Positions 53,701 to 61,390 of a stretch of DNA of 64,000 bases are shown piece after piece; the first letter of the stretch is position 1; each line of letters starts with the position of its first letter. The translations under genes were made by a program, and so were the position numbers. This DNA is from Polyangium mundeleinium. GTDB taxonomy: Bacteria; Myxococcota_A; Polyangia; Polyangiales; Polyangiaceae. The stretch lies in assembly GCF_028369105.1 (NCBI RefSeq), contig NZ_JAQNDO010000001.1, positions 8,030,501-8,094,500 of the forward strand, read 5' to 3'. The notes under the pieces are model-generated. The model did not search any database, was not told where the DNA came from, and saw only the letters and a list, made by a program, of their open reading frames with translations.

Positions 53701-54227
53701 GCGCCGAGGCGCCGGAGGCCCGCGGGCGTGAACGAAGGCGCGCGCGCGTCGATCACGAAAAGCACGACCGGCACCCGGAGCGCGATGGGCCTCCAGAGAT
53801 CGGCGAGCGAAGAGCGCGCCTCGGGCCGCGTGTCTTCGAGCAATTCCCCGCTGATCTCCTGCACGAGCGCCTGCTGGCCCGCGAACATCGACAGCCGCGC
53901 GTCCGACGTATCGCTCGGCGCGACCTGCGAGGCCGAACCCGAACGCGCGAGCCCCGTCTGGATCACGCTCGTCTTGCCGGCCCGACGCTCGCCGAGCACC
54001 ACGACGATCGGCGCGCCTTGCACGCTCTCCGGGAGGCGCCGCACGAAGTCGTCCCACGTCCGGTCGAGCGAGCGCGGCGGAGGCAACGTGGGCGCCTCCT
54101 CGCCGGCTTTCTTCCGAGACCGCACGAACAAATAAATGCCGAGGCCGAGCAGCAAGATCCCCACGAGGGCGATCGCGGCGATCACCCAGGGGTTCAAGGA
54201 CGCTCCTAGCGCTGCGGCCTGCTGCAT
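50679..54227 (-). CDS. tssM: T6SS membrane-complex ATPase-like protein TssM (IcmF)
   Basis: The 1182-residue protein has an N-terminal membrane helix (about 14-35), a cytoplasmic NTPase-like domain with P-loop GERRAGKTS (Lys85), a second membrane helix (about 335-356) and a large periplasmic part up to about residue 1150 that ends in beta-rich TssJ-contacting segments. TssM spans both membranes' space and with TssL and TssJ forms the docking channel. Typical TssM has three helices; here the first pair appears reduced to one. It overlaps tssJ and follows an unknown small gene by 21 bp. Confidence 0.93.
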   Translation of the reverse strand: MQQAAALGASLNPWVIAAIALVGILLLGLGIYLFVRSRKKAGEEAPTLPPPRSLDRTWDDFVRRLPESVQGAPIVVVLGERRAGKTSVIQTGLARSGSASQVAPSDTSDARLSMFAGQQALVQEISGELLEDTRPEARSSLADLWRPIALRVPVVLFVIDARAPSFTPAGLRRLGALGRDVVDRLTSLRRGRAPRVRVVLSHLDERLEGFVPLARVAEDEGHATQTLKPAGRRAADLEGLLAPLDPCLSSAIKTLPAAQTAAVTKLLAGGGGSVFAALEPFLDAFVGNATQVATPALDGIVVSGLPEGADAGMVGEPLGLDAQAVQSDFHAHEQRRTLGALIVGASIAGLIGGLYLWHWQDVKAVPAQVAGFTTLRPPRNVEIDRAEGKAAKALRAALRPRWWPLRYAYPNAKEEIDRPRTERDGGGEREQFLGKIRDVYLLPAARASSLPVRLYAVALLRASEDNDLGELALRDEETFARVLEVPESVVGDYVTFSYSPWRGAIEGLDQGIPRGDWEGFLGSIDESLKKGAVPPGEIGALAESARRLSDALRGVEDAPSQKELESLLRTESPEDADKLLGPGGSHQIPDWAQQKSKELEGLLGEVDGSKVEVPSAENRTLRQIVGDLEGMKCPTGDTASKETFSIDKNRVYRAEDWDRLVASSKSSAYVKAFVEDVRVKQRSPFFGPNQTFPAVGASDMPGRGPSRPLPGLYTARAVNDELVPAFTKMDAALTGACVQQTERDELARLVRDGMDTYATAYQNALFSYVQGFGFSAGSLASLRTDLQDMATPSSWFGQFWTTVAENAAVDAGSDPNLAILRNALRSFDSIVALQPEKGKPVNLDKYYAILTPLIASLEDGPLQAAGAPLGDRLPLVGKLGLSLLDPDPKHPMPQVKAWLDAARIPGGDMRRPFLLPVNQVYEYALTNVEKAVEKIYKSEIRPLGEPLWARFPFLPTAKVEASPSEVDSVFGIKGTMRLAFNDGVAPAARRSDGGAWVAKRPLDYRAVVLPKEALEVGGWFDGLSGLLWDEAGKPKAIALLVRPHALPKVEREDRVAVTMSSLSAGETTVAGFNQAPAWKSLPVPWSTSTPAIVSAELTDLSSGGKTSRSQEGTGDAWQTLRLVCEAPAWRGSAVSWMLGARVAFDLGSDPWDVLLPPPNRGSRCPSRPPPSTTLSGQASTPR

Positions 54228-54248
54228 CGCGCGCGCCTCCTCGCCGCC

Positions 54249-54602
54249 CTAACCCCCCGCCGCGGGCATACGTTGCCCGGCGAAGAAAAAGGCCTCGAGG
54301 AGCTCCTCCACCCGATCGAAGGCGAGCGCGAGCGCCTTCGGATCCCGCGCCTCGGGCGGCAGGGCGAGGGCCTCGCGGATGGGTTTTACGAACGGCGCGA
54401 GCACGTGCGGAGGCACGACGCCCGCGGCGCCCGCCTCGATGGCCGCGAGCAGGGTCGCCGCGTCTGGCGGAGGCGGCGAACGGGGCGCGGCCTCGACCTC
54501 GATCCGGGGCGGCGGTGGGGGCGCGGACGGACGGCGCCCGCTCGCTCGCCATCGTGCGAGCAGCGAGGACCGCGGATCACTCTCCTTGCCTCCGGCCGCC
54601 AT
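54249..54602 (-). CDS. 117-residue protein between tssM and tssL, unknown
   Basis: A short protein with Arg/Pro-rich N-terminal half (residues 15-45) and a helical C-terminal half (about 50-110: AATLLAAIEAGAAGVVPPHV then DPKALALAFDRVEELLEAFFFA). No known T6SS component is recognised. Its position and orientation make it part of the operon, with 12 bp to tssL upstream and 21 bp to tssM downstream. It may be a TssL/TssM-associated accessory. Confidence 0.6.
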   Translation of the reverse strand: MAAGGKESDPRSSLLARWRASGRRPSAPPPPPRIEVEAAPRSPPPPDAATLLAAIEAGAAGVVPPHVLAPFVKPIREALALPPEARDPKALALAFDRVEELLEAFFFAGQRMPAAGG

Positions 54603-54614
54603 TCCCTCGGCACT

Positions 54615-55241
54615 TCACCACAGAAGGCTGGCGAGGGCAAAAACCGCGTGAAAACCTGCCGCGACGCCCAGGGCAAGGAGGGCGTACCGCAGCGCGGGCC
54701 GGGCCCGGACCGTCGAGGCCGCGGCCGTCTTGGCCGGCGCCTCGCTCCGCGGCAGGCACCGCGCGAGCTTCTCCTTCCAGGCGCGGATCTCCTGGGGCTC
54801 GTCGAAATGACGGCCCACGAAACCACACTCCAGGCAATGCAGGTACGTCGCGACCACGAGCGGCTCGGGCTTGCTCTCGGGCGTGAGGAGCGCCGCATGT
54901 TCGAAAAACTCGTCGCCGCCGTTGGTTTCGCCGAGCAGGTCCCATTGAAGGAGCGGCCACGGCGGGCTCTCGGGATCCCCTTCGCGCGCGAGCCGCGTCT
55001 GCACGCGTTCGTCGAGAAAAACGACGAGCGGGACCAGGACGCCCTCCATGGTGGCCGGCGATACGATCTTGTCGAGCTTCGCGTCGAGGTCGTCGAGCCT
55101 TTTCCGGAGCTTGGCCCGGAGCGTCTCGACGTCACGTGTCTTGTTGTTTCGCACGGCCGCGTCGAGGATCCGCCCGGTGTCCTCGATGCAGGCGACGATC
55201 TCCGCGAACGCGCGGGTATCGAGCGTGCCCGTCGCGCTCAT
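54615..55241 (-). CDS. tssL: T6SS membrane protein TssL (DotU/IcmH)
   Basis: The 208-residue protein has the DotU cytoplasmic helical domain (about 1-160), with FLDERVQTRLAREGDPESPP, WPLLQWDLLGETNGGDEFFEH and the conserved YLHCLECGFVGRH. A C-terminal tail anchor (about 184-207) ends it; there is no peptidoglycan-binding extension. It forms the membrane complex with TssM and TssJ. ATG 55241 overlaps the stop of tssF (ATGA), so translation is coupled; a longer frame upstream overlaps tssF and is rejected. Confidence 0.92.
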   Translation of the reverse strand: MSATGTLDTRAFAEIVACIEDTGRILDAAVRNNKTRDVETLRAKLRKRLDDLDAKLDKIVSPATMEGVLVPLVVFLDERVQTRLAREGDPESPPWPLLQWDLLGETNGGDEFFEHAALLTPESKPEPLVVATYLHCLECGFVGRHFDEPQEIRAWKEKLARCLPRSEAPAKTAAASTVRARPALRYALLALGVAAGFHAVFALASLLW

Positions 55242-56857
55242 GCCTTCGTCCCTCCTGCGAGCGCGCGCTGGCCCGCCATCGGGCGCGTCGTGATCTCCAC
55301 GTCCACGGGTTCCTCCGTCCACGCGTCGAGGAGCGCGGCGATCTGCGCCGAAAGTCGCCGCACGAGCGGCGCCTCCTCAGGGCTCCTTTGCCGCACCGCG
55401 AGCCGATACACGCGCCGAATGCCTCCCGCGCGCCGGGCCGGATCCGGCGCCTCGCGCGAATCGAGCTCGTCGACGAGCGTGGCAAACCCTCGATACGCCC
55501 CGTCCCCGCTCGCGCCGAGGATCTCCAGCATCCCCACGAGATCCCGCCGCCCGAGCGCCGGCCGCATGCGGAGCGAGAGCACGTCGAGGCACCGCGCCGG
55601 ATCGTGCGCGAGCGGGCTCTCCGCGGGCGCGCGCATGCTGCCCACGAGCCGGAACGAGACGCCCGGCAAATGCCGCGTTTGCAAGCCGAGCGCGACCTTG
55701 CCCGGCGACGCCGACCAGAGCACCGGTTGCGAAAAACGCGCTTCCGCGAGCACCTTGCAGGGCTGCTCGAAGGCGCCGTCGATCGAGAGCTTGAGCTCCG
55801 TCACCCCGTCGCCTTCTTCGATCTCGTACGTATCGCCGTCCTGCGCGAGCGCCGCGGGCAGAATCGGCACGAGCCCACGATCCGACGCCTTGTAGACCCC
55901 GCGCACCCCCGCGGGCTCGACGCCTTCGAGCAGCGGCGAGGGCGAACGTACGGGCGCCGTCGTCCGCGTGCCGTCCCAGAGGATCGGCTCGGCGAAATCG
56001 ACCCACGCGTTCTCCACGGGCACGACGTGCATGCGGAACGTATCGTTCGAGATCGACAAACTCGTGGGGAACTCCTCGTCGAGCTCCAGGAAGAGGTCGA
56101 GCGTGTCCCACGGGGCGCGGGTCTGCGGGAGCTCGACCTGCACGAAAAGCTCCTGCTCGGGCAGGTGGAAAAACGAGCGAATGCGGGCGAGCGGGCCGCG
56201 ATCGTCGCCGTCTTCGAGGGCGGTCGCGCGCGGGGCGCCGAACGACACACGACAGGTGATCTCGGGCCCGTCCGCGCCGGCGACGGCAAAGGCACGCGTG
56301 AGGTGGCGGGAGAGCGCGTCGTGCAGCGCGAGGGACGCGCGGTAATCGTCGAGGCGCCGCACGTAAAACGAGAGTGTGGCCGCGTTTTTCCAGGAGCGCC
56401 GCGCGCGGAGGCGAATCCGCACGAAGAGCCGCCGGTTCTGCTCGACGAGCCGCGCGCCCGTGACGTCGATCGGCAGGATCGCGAGCGGTCGCATCATCGA
56501 AAAGAGCCCGACCTTGCCCTCGGCCGACATCGCGCGGAGCAACGTGCCTCGCGGCAGGACCGCGGGCTCGACGCGCTCCTCGCCGACCACGCATTCGACC
56601 ATCATCGACGCGGGCGCCGGCACGAGCAGCTCGTCGAGCGTACCCGCGGCGATGCGACGGACGGCTGCGGCCGTCGCGCGCTGGGCCGCGGCGCGTGTCC
56701 TCGCCGAAAAGAAGGCCTGCGCTTCGAGGATCCGGCGCACGTCGGGATCTTCGGCCCCGAGCGAGAGCGCGCCCTCGGCCTCGCGGCGCGCGGCGAACGC
56801 GTCGAGCGCGGACAGTTCCTCCAGGAAGAGCGAATTCAAGGTCTCGGCCTCTGCCAT
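55238..56857 (-). CDS. tssF: T6SS baseplate protein TssF (ImpG/VasA)
   Basis: The 539-residue protein shows the TssF N-terminal signature: LFLEELSALDAFAARREAEG, then DPDVRRILEAQAFFSARTRA, PAPASMMVECVV and the VLPRGTLLRA block, followed by the beta-rich region typical of the baseplate wedge. It is somewhat shorter than the usual 580-620 residues. TssF with TssG and TssK builds the wedge that surrounds the spike. No tssG gene is in the window. It is coupled to tssL by overlap and lies 9 bp downstream of the needle-like gene. Confidence 0.87.
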   Translation of the reverse strand: MAEAETLNSLFLEELSALDAFAARREAEGALSLGAEDPDVRRILEAQAFFSARTRAAAQRATAAAVRRIAAGTLDELLVPAPASMMVECVVGEERVEPAVLPRGTLLRAMSAEGKVGLFSMMRPLAILPIDVTGARLVEQNRRLFVRIRLRARRSWKNAATLSFYVRRLDDYRASLALHDALSRHLTRAFAVAGADGPEITCRVSFGAPRATALEDGDDRGPLARIRSFFHLPEQELFVQVELPQTRAPWDTLDLFLELDEEFPTSLSISNDTFRMHVVPVENAWVDFAEPILWDGTRTTAPVRSPSPLLEGVEPAGVRGVYKASDRGLVPILPAALAQDGDTYEIEEGDGVTELKLSIDGAFEQPCKVLAEARFSQPVLWSASPGKVALGLQTRHLPGVSFRLVGSMRAPAESPLAHDPARCLDVLSLRMRPALGRRDLVGMLEILGASGDGAYRGFATLVDELDSREAPDPARRAGGIRRVYRLAVRQRSPEEAPLVRRLSAQIAALLDAWTEEPVDVEITTRPMAGQRALAGGTKA

Positions 56858-56866
56858 CGTCCCCTC

Positions 56867-57448
56867 CTACCCGAGATTCACCAGGCTCCCCTGCACGTTC
56901 GTCATGCTGCCCTTGAGCGTCGCGATGCCCGACGATTCGAGGTTCATCATCCCATCGGCCTTGGCCTCGATCATCGCGCCCTTGGCCGAGATTTGGCTCG
57001 TCCCTTCGAGCGTGAGCGTCGCCGCCGTGGAGAGCGTCGCGCCCGCGCTTTCGAGCGTCAACGTATTCGTGCTCGCGCCCGTCAAGCCCACCTTCGACGT
57101 CCCCTCGACGGTCACGTTTTGTGCCCCCGAGATCGACACGTTCGCGTCCGACGAGATCGTCGCGTCCTTCGTGCTTTGCACGGAGAACGTGTCCTGACTC
57201 GTCCAGCTCGACGCCTTCGTGGAGGTCATGGTGATCGTCTCGTCGGCCGTGACTTCGAATTGCTTGCAGGCGATCGCGATCTTCTCCGATGTCTGCGTGA
57301 TCGTGCTCGTCGCCGAATCGCCGGCGACCTTGATCTCGATCTTCGTCCCGTCCATCACGATGGTCTGCGTGATGCTGGCGTCGGCATTGACCACGGTCAC
57401 GGTGATCCCCGCGGTCTTGTCCATCTCGATGGTGCAGACCAGCGGCAT
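56867..57448 (-). CDS. Stand-alone beta-helix needle, VgrG C-terminus-like
   Basis: The 193-residue protein is made of short repeats rich in Thr, Ser, Val and Ile of the type (x)(I/V)x(x)(A/S)(x)(x)x (for example TITQTSEKIAIACKQFEVTA, NTLTLESAGATLSTAATLTL). This is the composition of VgrG and phage gp5 C-terminal triple beta-helices. No gp27 or OB part is present. It lies 6 bp downstream of a gene with a gp27/OB-like protein that lacks such a helix, so the two together probably replace one VgrG. Confidence 0.7.
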   Translation of the reverse strand: MPLVCTIEMDKTAGITVTVVNADASITQTIVMDGTKIEIKVAGDSATSTITQTSEKIAIACKQFEVTADETITMTSTKASSWTSQDTFSVQSTKDATISSDANVSISGAQNVTVEGTSKVGLTGASTNTLTLESAGATLSTAATLTLEGTSQISAKGAMIEAKADGMMNLESSGIATLKGSMTNVQGSLVNLG

Positions 57449-57454
57449 GACCGA

Positions 57455-59089
57455 TTACCCCCCCGTCTCCTCGACCTTGAGGGTCATCTTGCCCTCCTCC
57501 AGCCGGAGGAGCACGGTGTCCTTGTCGTTCGTGCGCAGCACACGCAGGACGGGTTTTTCGTCCTGATAATCGTGGAGCACGGACGTGTTGTTCGTCGAGG
57601 TCTTCCCGAGGAAGAGGTGCTGTCCCTGTCCGTCCTTGGCCACGCGCGCCTCACCGCGCCAATCGATCATCCGGATGACCGTGGCTTTGCTGAAATCGAG
57701 GGCCACGAGCACGCGCTGATTCTTGTACAGCGGCAGATACAGGTTCCCTGCCCCGCTCTCCGGCTCGTACGGCGCGGTGATCTCCTTGTTCTCGAAGAGC
57801 GGGATCTTGACCGTGTACTGATCGATCGAGGTGTTCTCGTCCGTCACGAAATCGTACGTGATGTCCGTGTCTTCCCCGACGGCGCTCACCACCTTGCCTT
57901 CGAGGTGACCGGGGAAGCGCGGCTCGACGATGGACGGCAGGCGAGCACGCGCCTCGCTCTTCGCTTCGAGGCGGGCCGTGCATTCGACGGAGAAGCTCGC
58001 CGTGGTGTCGCCGTAGGTCGGCTCGGCCCCGTCATCGAGGGCGCGCGCTTCGAGCGAAAGGAAAAACACCCGAAAGGGTTCGGTCTCCGCGATCAGGGCC
58101 GAGCTGTGCCCGCCCGTCGTGGAGATGTCGAGCAAGCTGCCCGGCGAGACGGCTACGGTGGGAAAACGTCGAAAGGAGAGCTCCACTTCGCGCTTGGGCA
58201 GGAGGGGCCGCGCCGTCTCGAGCGTGACGCGATCGTCGACGTCTTGCGCGATGGGCGTGCGGAGGAGCGTGTCGCGATAGATGCCCGTGGCCGCGTTGGT
58301 GTTGTCGACGAGCTCGGTCGCCGTGCTCTCCGTGTACGAGTTCAGGACGCGCGGCTTGTGGCGCGGGACCTCGGGGAAAAGCGAGGTCATGGTGGAGAGA
58401 TCGTCGAGCAAAAGCTCCGAAGCCTCCCCGCTCGTATCCTTGACGCCCTTGATCGAATACGTGCCCTCGGCGTGGTCGTACGTGAAGACACCGTTCCGGT
58501 AGCGCACGTACCAGAGCACGAGATCATAAAAGCTCGATCGCACGGCTGGATCGAGGTGGAAGAAAATCTGCGAGACCGTCGTGGTGATGACGTCCCAATC
58601 GTAGGTCAGGCTGATCTTGTCGCCCTTGTGGGCCTCGATCACGTCCTTGAACGTCGTCTCGGTGGAAAGCGCACAGGGGAAATGCTGCCGCCAGAGGGCC
58701 TGCGCCGGGTCCACGAACGTCACGCGGTAGCGCCGAACGAGCACCGCCGGCTCGGCCATCGTCCGCTGCATCGTCTCCTCGCGCACCGACTTTTCGAGCA
58801 CGAGGCCGCTCGTCTTGATCTCCGCGTCGTCCGCCTCGGTATCGGTCTCGAGGTGCCCCGGTTTGATCGATAAGGAGACCTCGCCGAGGTCGGCCTTCAC
58901 GAAATCCGCGAGCAGGTCGTCGGTGTATTTCCCGCCCCACGACGCGTCGTCCTGCATGACGAACTCGACGGAGCCCGAGACGCCCCACGCTTCCATGCGC
59001 AAGGAAAAACCCCGCACGTTGCCGCCCGGGATCACGTGCTCCGTCCCCCCGACCGTCAGCGCCAGCGTGATGTCGAGTTTTTCCTTCAA
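57455..59089 (-). CDS. VgrG-like spike base (gp27 + OB fold) without beta-helix
   Basis: The 544-residue protein has gp27-like segments (about 1-380) with the YRVTFVDPAQALWRQHFP and VIEAHKGDKISLTYDWD patterns seen in phage GPD/VgrG proteins, then an OB-fold-like part (about 385-470, EGKVVSAVGEDTDITYDFV and NQRVLVALDFSKATV). After residue 480 only 65 residues remain, too few for a needle. It belongs to the structural operon, unlike the full-length VgrG at nt 1. It most likely forms the baseplate hub. Confidence 0.7.
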   Translation of the reverse strand: MKEKLDITLALTVGGTEHVIPGGNVRGFSLRMEAWGVSGSVEFVMQDDASWGGKYTDDLLADFVKADLGEVSLSIKPGHLETDTEADDAEIKTSGLVLEKSVREETMQRTMAEPAVLVRRYRVTFVDPAQALWRQHFPCALSTETTFKDVIEAHKGDKISLTYDWDVITTTVSQIFFHLDPAVRSSFYDLVLWYVRYRNGVFTYDHAEGTYSIKGVKDTSGEASELLLDDLSTMTSLFPEVPRHKPRVLNSYTESTATELVDNTNAATGIYRDTLLRTPIAQDVDDRVTLETARPLLPKREVELSFRRFPTVAVSPGSLLDISTTGGHSSALIAETEPFRVFFLSLEARALDDGAEPTYGDTTASFSVECTARLEAKSEARARLPSIVEPRFPGHLEGKVVSAVGEDTDITYDFVTDENTSIDQYTVKIPLFENKEITAPYEPESGAGNLYLPLYKNQRVLVALDFSKATVIRMIDWRGEARVAKDGQGQHLFLGKTSTNNTSVLHDYQDEKPVLRVLRTNDKDTVLLRLEEGKMTLKVEETGG

Positions 59090-59111
59090 GGCCCGCCCCC
59101 GCAGGCCGAGC

Positions 59112-59471
59112 CTACCCGCGACGCACGGAGACGTTCCGGAAGACGCTGTGCAAGAACACGTGATACGTCACCGGCTGTCCGCCCACGAGCCCCGCAAGCG
59201 TGAACCGCACCCAGAGGCCCTTGTCGCGGCCGACGAGGGTGAGCTTCGGTTCGCGCAGCCGCGGCTCGTAGGCCCGCACGACCCCGAGCATCTCGGCGCA
59301 GAGCTCGTCGAGCAAAGGCTTCGTCGCGAAATGGCCATCGTACCGGCCGAGCCCGTACACCTCGACCGCCGAGGCATACCCGCCCTTCGCGTTGAGCGAC
59401 ACCTCGAGATTGCGCGCGATGCTCTCCAGACGGGGCTCGTGATCGCCCCTGAGCTTGCCGAAGAACGACAA
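59112..59471 (-). CDS. tssE: T6SS baseplate protein TssE (gp25-like)
   Basis: The 119-residue protein has the gp25-like pattern: an N-terminal SIxRNLExLLN-like segment (ESIARNLEVSLNAKGGYAS), then GLGRYDGHFATKPLLDEL, EPRLREPKLTLVGR and a beta-strand tail. TssE links baseplate and sheath and starts sheath assembly. It lies between tssK and the spike-base gene. Confidence 0.87.
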   Translation of the reverse strand: MSFFGKLRGDHEPRLESIARNLEVSLNAKGGYASAVEVYGLGRYDGHFATKPLLDELCAEMLGVVRAYEPRLREPKLTLVGRDKGLWVRFTLAGLVGGQPVTYHVFLHSVFRNVSVRRG

Positions 59472-59498
59472 CGACGGCCTCCTCCGCGGTCCCTTCTA

Positions 59499-60773
59499 TC
59501 ACGACCGCCTCCAGGAGAGCAGCACCTGCAAGCCCTCGAGCTCCTTGGGCATCAAAAAACAGATCGCCCGCTCCCGGAGCACGGCCCCCCACTCGCGCGC
59601 GTCGTCGCCCGCCGACGAGCCCGCCCCCACGATCCGATAAAAATCCACCGGCCCGCCGAACCGATGCCGGAACGGCGGGTTCGGCGAATACACGAGGCGC
59701 ATGCCGCGGAGCGCGTGCTCGCGCACGAGGCGGAGCCGCCCCGGGCTCGAAAGCACCGTGCCTTCGAGCGGCAGCTTGTCCGCAGTCCGATTCTTGAGGA
59801 CCACCACGTAAAGCTCGGTCGCGCCGAGGGACTCCGGCGGGAGATCCCCCGCGACGAGGCGCCCATTCTCGGAGACGAACGAGATCGCCGGCTCCTCGGG
59901 CGTGGGCACACGGGCGCGCGCCGAGATCTCGTCGCATACGACGCCGAAGATGCGAGCGAGATCGTGATGGTCGTAAGGAGGAGCCGAGAACGGCGCGGCC
60001 CGCTCGTCGAGCAGGCCGAGCTCGAGCGCGAAATTGCGCAATGCCGAATAGACCGGATACGGGTGCAGGTGGACGCCGCGGTCCATGTCGTCGAGCAACC
60101 CGCCGAGCTTGCGGGCCTCGACACGCACGCGAAAGAGCGGCGCCGCCGAATCCCCGCGCGCCACGGCCTCGAGCGCGAGATCGTCGAGCGCGCCTTCGAT
60201 CTCGGCGAGCTCGCCGCGCAGGCGCGTGAGGCGCGGCGCGAGGTAAGGCGTGGAGCCGAGCCGCACGAGCGGCGGGATGAATTCGGCCGAGAGGCGGAAT
60301 TGCCCCCCGGTCGTGACCTCGAAATGACCGAGCTCCGCCCGGCCGATGCTGCCTTCGATGCTCGCCTCGGCCGAGAGCACGACGCGGAGGAAGACGCGCG
60401 GAATTTCCTTGGGCGAGGGCGGTTCGAGCGCCCCCTCCGCGTTCCCCTCGTCGTCCGGAGGCAAGACGTGGGCGAACACCTCGACGCGGCGCCGCCCGAC
60501 GGCCTTGAGATCGAGCGGCGCGCTGAGGCGGGCATTGCCGGGCACGTCCACGAGCGCCCCGTCCGGCAGGACGGCAGAGAGGCCCGACACCCAGAGCACG
60601 CCATTCTTGGGATCGTCGCCGTTCCATTCGAGCCGCGCGATCCCGGTGAGGGGCAAACCGATGAGGCTCGCCCGCAGCGCGGCTTCGGCCGAGAGCGCGT
60701 CCTCGAGACCGAGGAAATGCTCGGGGAGCAGGACCTGCCCGATCCGCCATTTCGGCCTTGCCAGCGCCGCCAC
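59499..60773 (-). CDS. tssK: T6SS baseplate protein TssK
   Basis: The 424-residue protein starts with the TssK signature RPKWRIGQVLLPEHFLGLED, has WVSGLSAVLPDGALVDVPGN, PLVRLGSTPYLAPRL and the C-terminal domain ending in the YSPNPPFRHRFGG and VLLSWRRS stretches. TssK trimers connect the baseplate wedges to the membrane complex. Length is in the normal range of 430-450. It precedes tssE by 27 bp on the transcript. Confidence 0.9.
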   Translation of the reverse strand: MAALARPKWRIGQVLLPEHFLGLEDALSAEAALRASLIGLPLTGIARLEWNGDDPKNGVLWVSGLSAVLPDGALVDVPGNARLSAPLDLKAVGRRRVEVFAHVLPPDDEGNAEGALEPPSPKEIPRVFLRVVLSAEASIEGSIGRAELGHFEVTTGGQFRLSAEFIPPLVRLGSTPYLAPRLTRLRGELAEIEGALDDLALEAVARGDSAAPLFRVRVEARKLGGLLDDMDRGVHLHPYPVYSALRNFALELGLLDERAAPFSAPPYDHHDLARIFGVVCDEISARARVPTPEEPAISFVSENGRLVAGDLPPESLGATELYVVVLKNRTADKLPLEGTVLSSPGRLRLVREHALRGMRLVYSPNPPFRHRFGGPVDFYRIVGAGSSAGDDAREWGAVLRERAICFLMPKELEGLQVLLSWRRS

Positions 60774-60785
60774 GATTCGTCCCGG

Positions 60786-61355
60786 CTAGCCCTGCGCCAA
60801 GCCCCAGAGCTTGGCGAAGTTCTTCCCCTTGCCAACGGCGACCTGCAGCGATTGCGCCGAGGGCTGGGGCTTGATGCCGGTGTTGAACGTGTAGTTGATG
60901 GGCGACTGCACGTCGGTCGACGCGTCGTCCGCCACCGAGAGGTTCAGCTCATCGCCTTGCTTCTCCAGGATTCCATTCATATCGGTCGAGTTCGAGTGGA
61001 AGCAGAGGTAATACTCCTTCTCCACCGGGTCGTAGTCGTAGACCGAGAACTGGAACGTGACCAGCACGTTGGTCATGGAGGTGTAAATCAGGAGGGCGAT
61101 GTTTTGCTTGATCGTCGCGGAGACCTGCCCGCTCAGATAGACCGCGTCGGTGACGCCCGTATCCCAGAGGATGTCGCGCAGGACCGAGACGACCTTCAGA
61201 TCCTCGGTCGGGTTCATGGGGTTCTTGCACGTGAGATCGGCGGTCAGCGTCGTGTCCCCGACCTTCAGCGACGTGATGAAACCCACCGCGGTCTGCTTGT
61301 CCTTCTTGTAGTTGAAGCCCTGATAAACGTCGAGGACTTTACGAAATTGCGGCAT
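60786..61355 (-). CDS. Putative Hcp-like (TssD) tube protein
   Basis: The 189-residue protein directly follows tssC with 35 bp between them, the usual place of hcp. Its sequence is mainly beta (QTAVGFITSLKVGDTTLTAD and TNVLVTFQFSVYDYDPVEKE), as expected for a tube protein, but I do not see the standard Hcp signature and it is longer than a canonical Hcp of about 160-170. Its identification therefore rests on position, size and beta content. It could instead be an uncharacterised sheath or tube partner of this T6SS branch. Confidence 0.5.
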   Translation of the reverse strand: MPQFRKVLDVYQGFNYKKDKQTAVGFITSLKVGDTTLTADLTCKNPMNPTEDLKVVSVLRDILWDTGVTDAVYLSGQVSATIKQNIALLIYTSMTNVLVTFQFSVYDYDPVEKEYYLCFHSNSTDMNGILEKQGDELNLSVADDASTDVQSPINYTFNTGIKPQPSAQSLQVAVGKGKNFAKLWGLAQG

Positions 61356-61390
61356 GGCCGTTCATCCTTTCCTGCGTGCTCGATTCCGTA

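Noticed and set aside
50898-54209. Long plus-strand open frame opposite tssM
   Set aside because: This Arg-rich frame has no domains; tssM on the other strand has P-loop, membrane helices and family signatures.
55136-58873. Plus-strand 1245-codon open frame across several T6SS genes
   Set aside because: It spans four oppositely oriented T6SS genes with clear motifs and gaps; composition is Arg/His-rich and non-protein-like.
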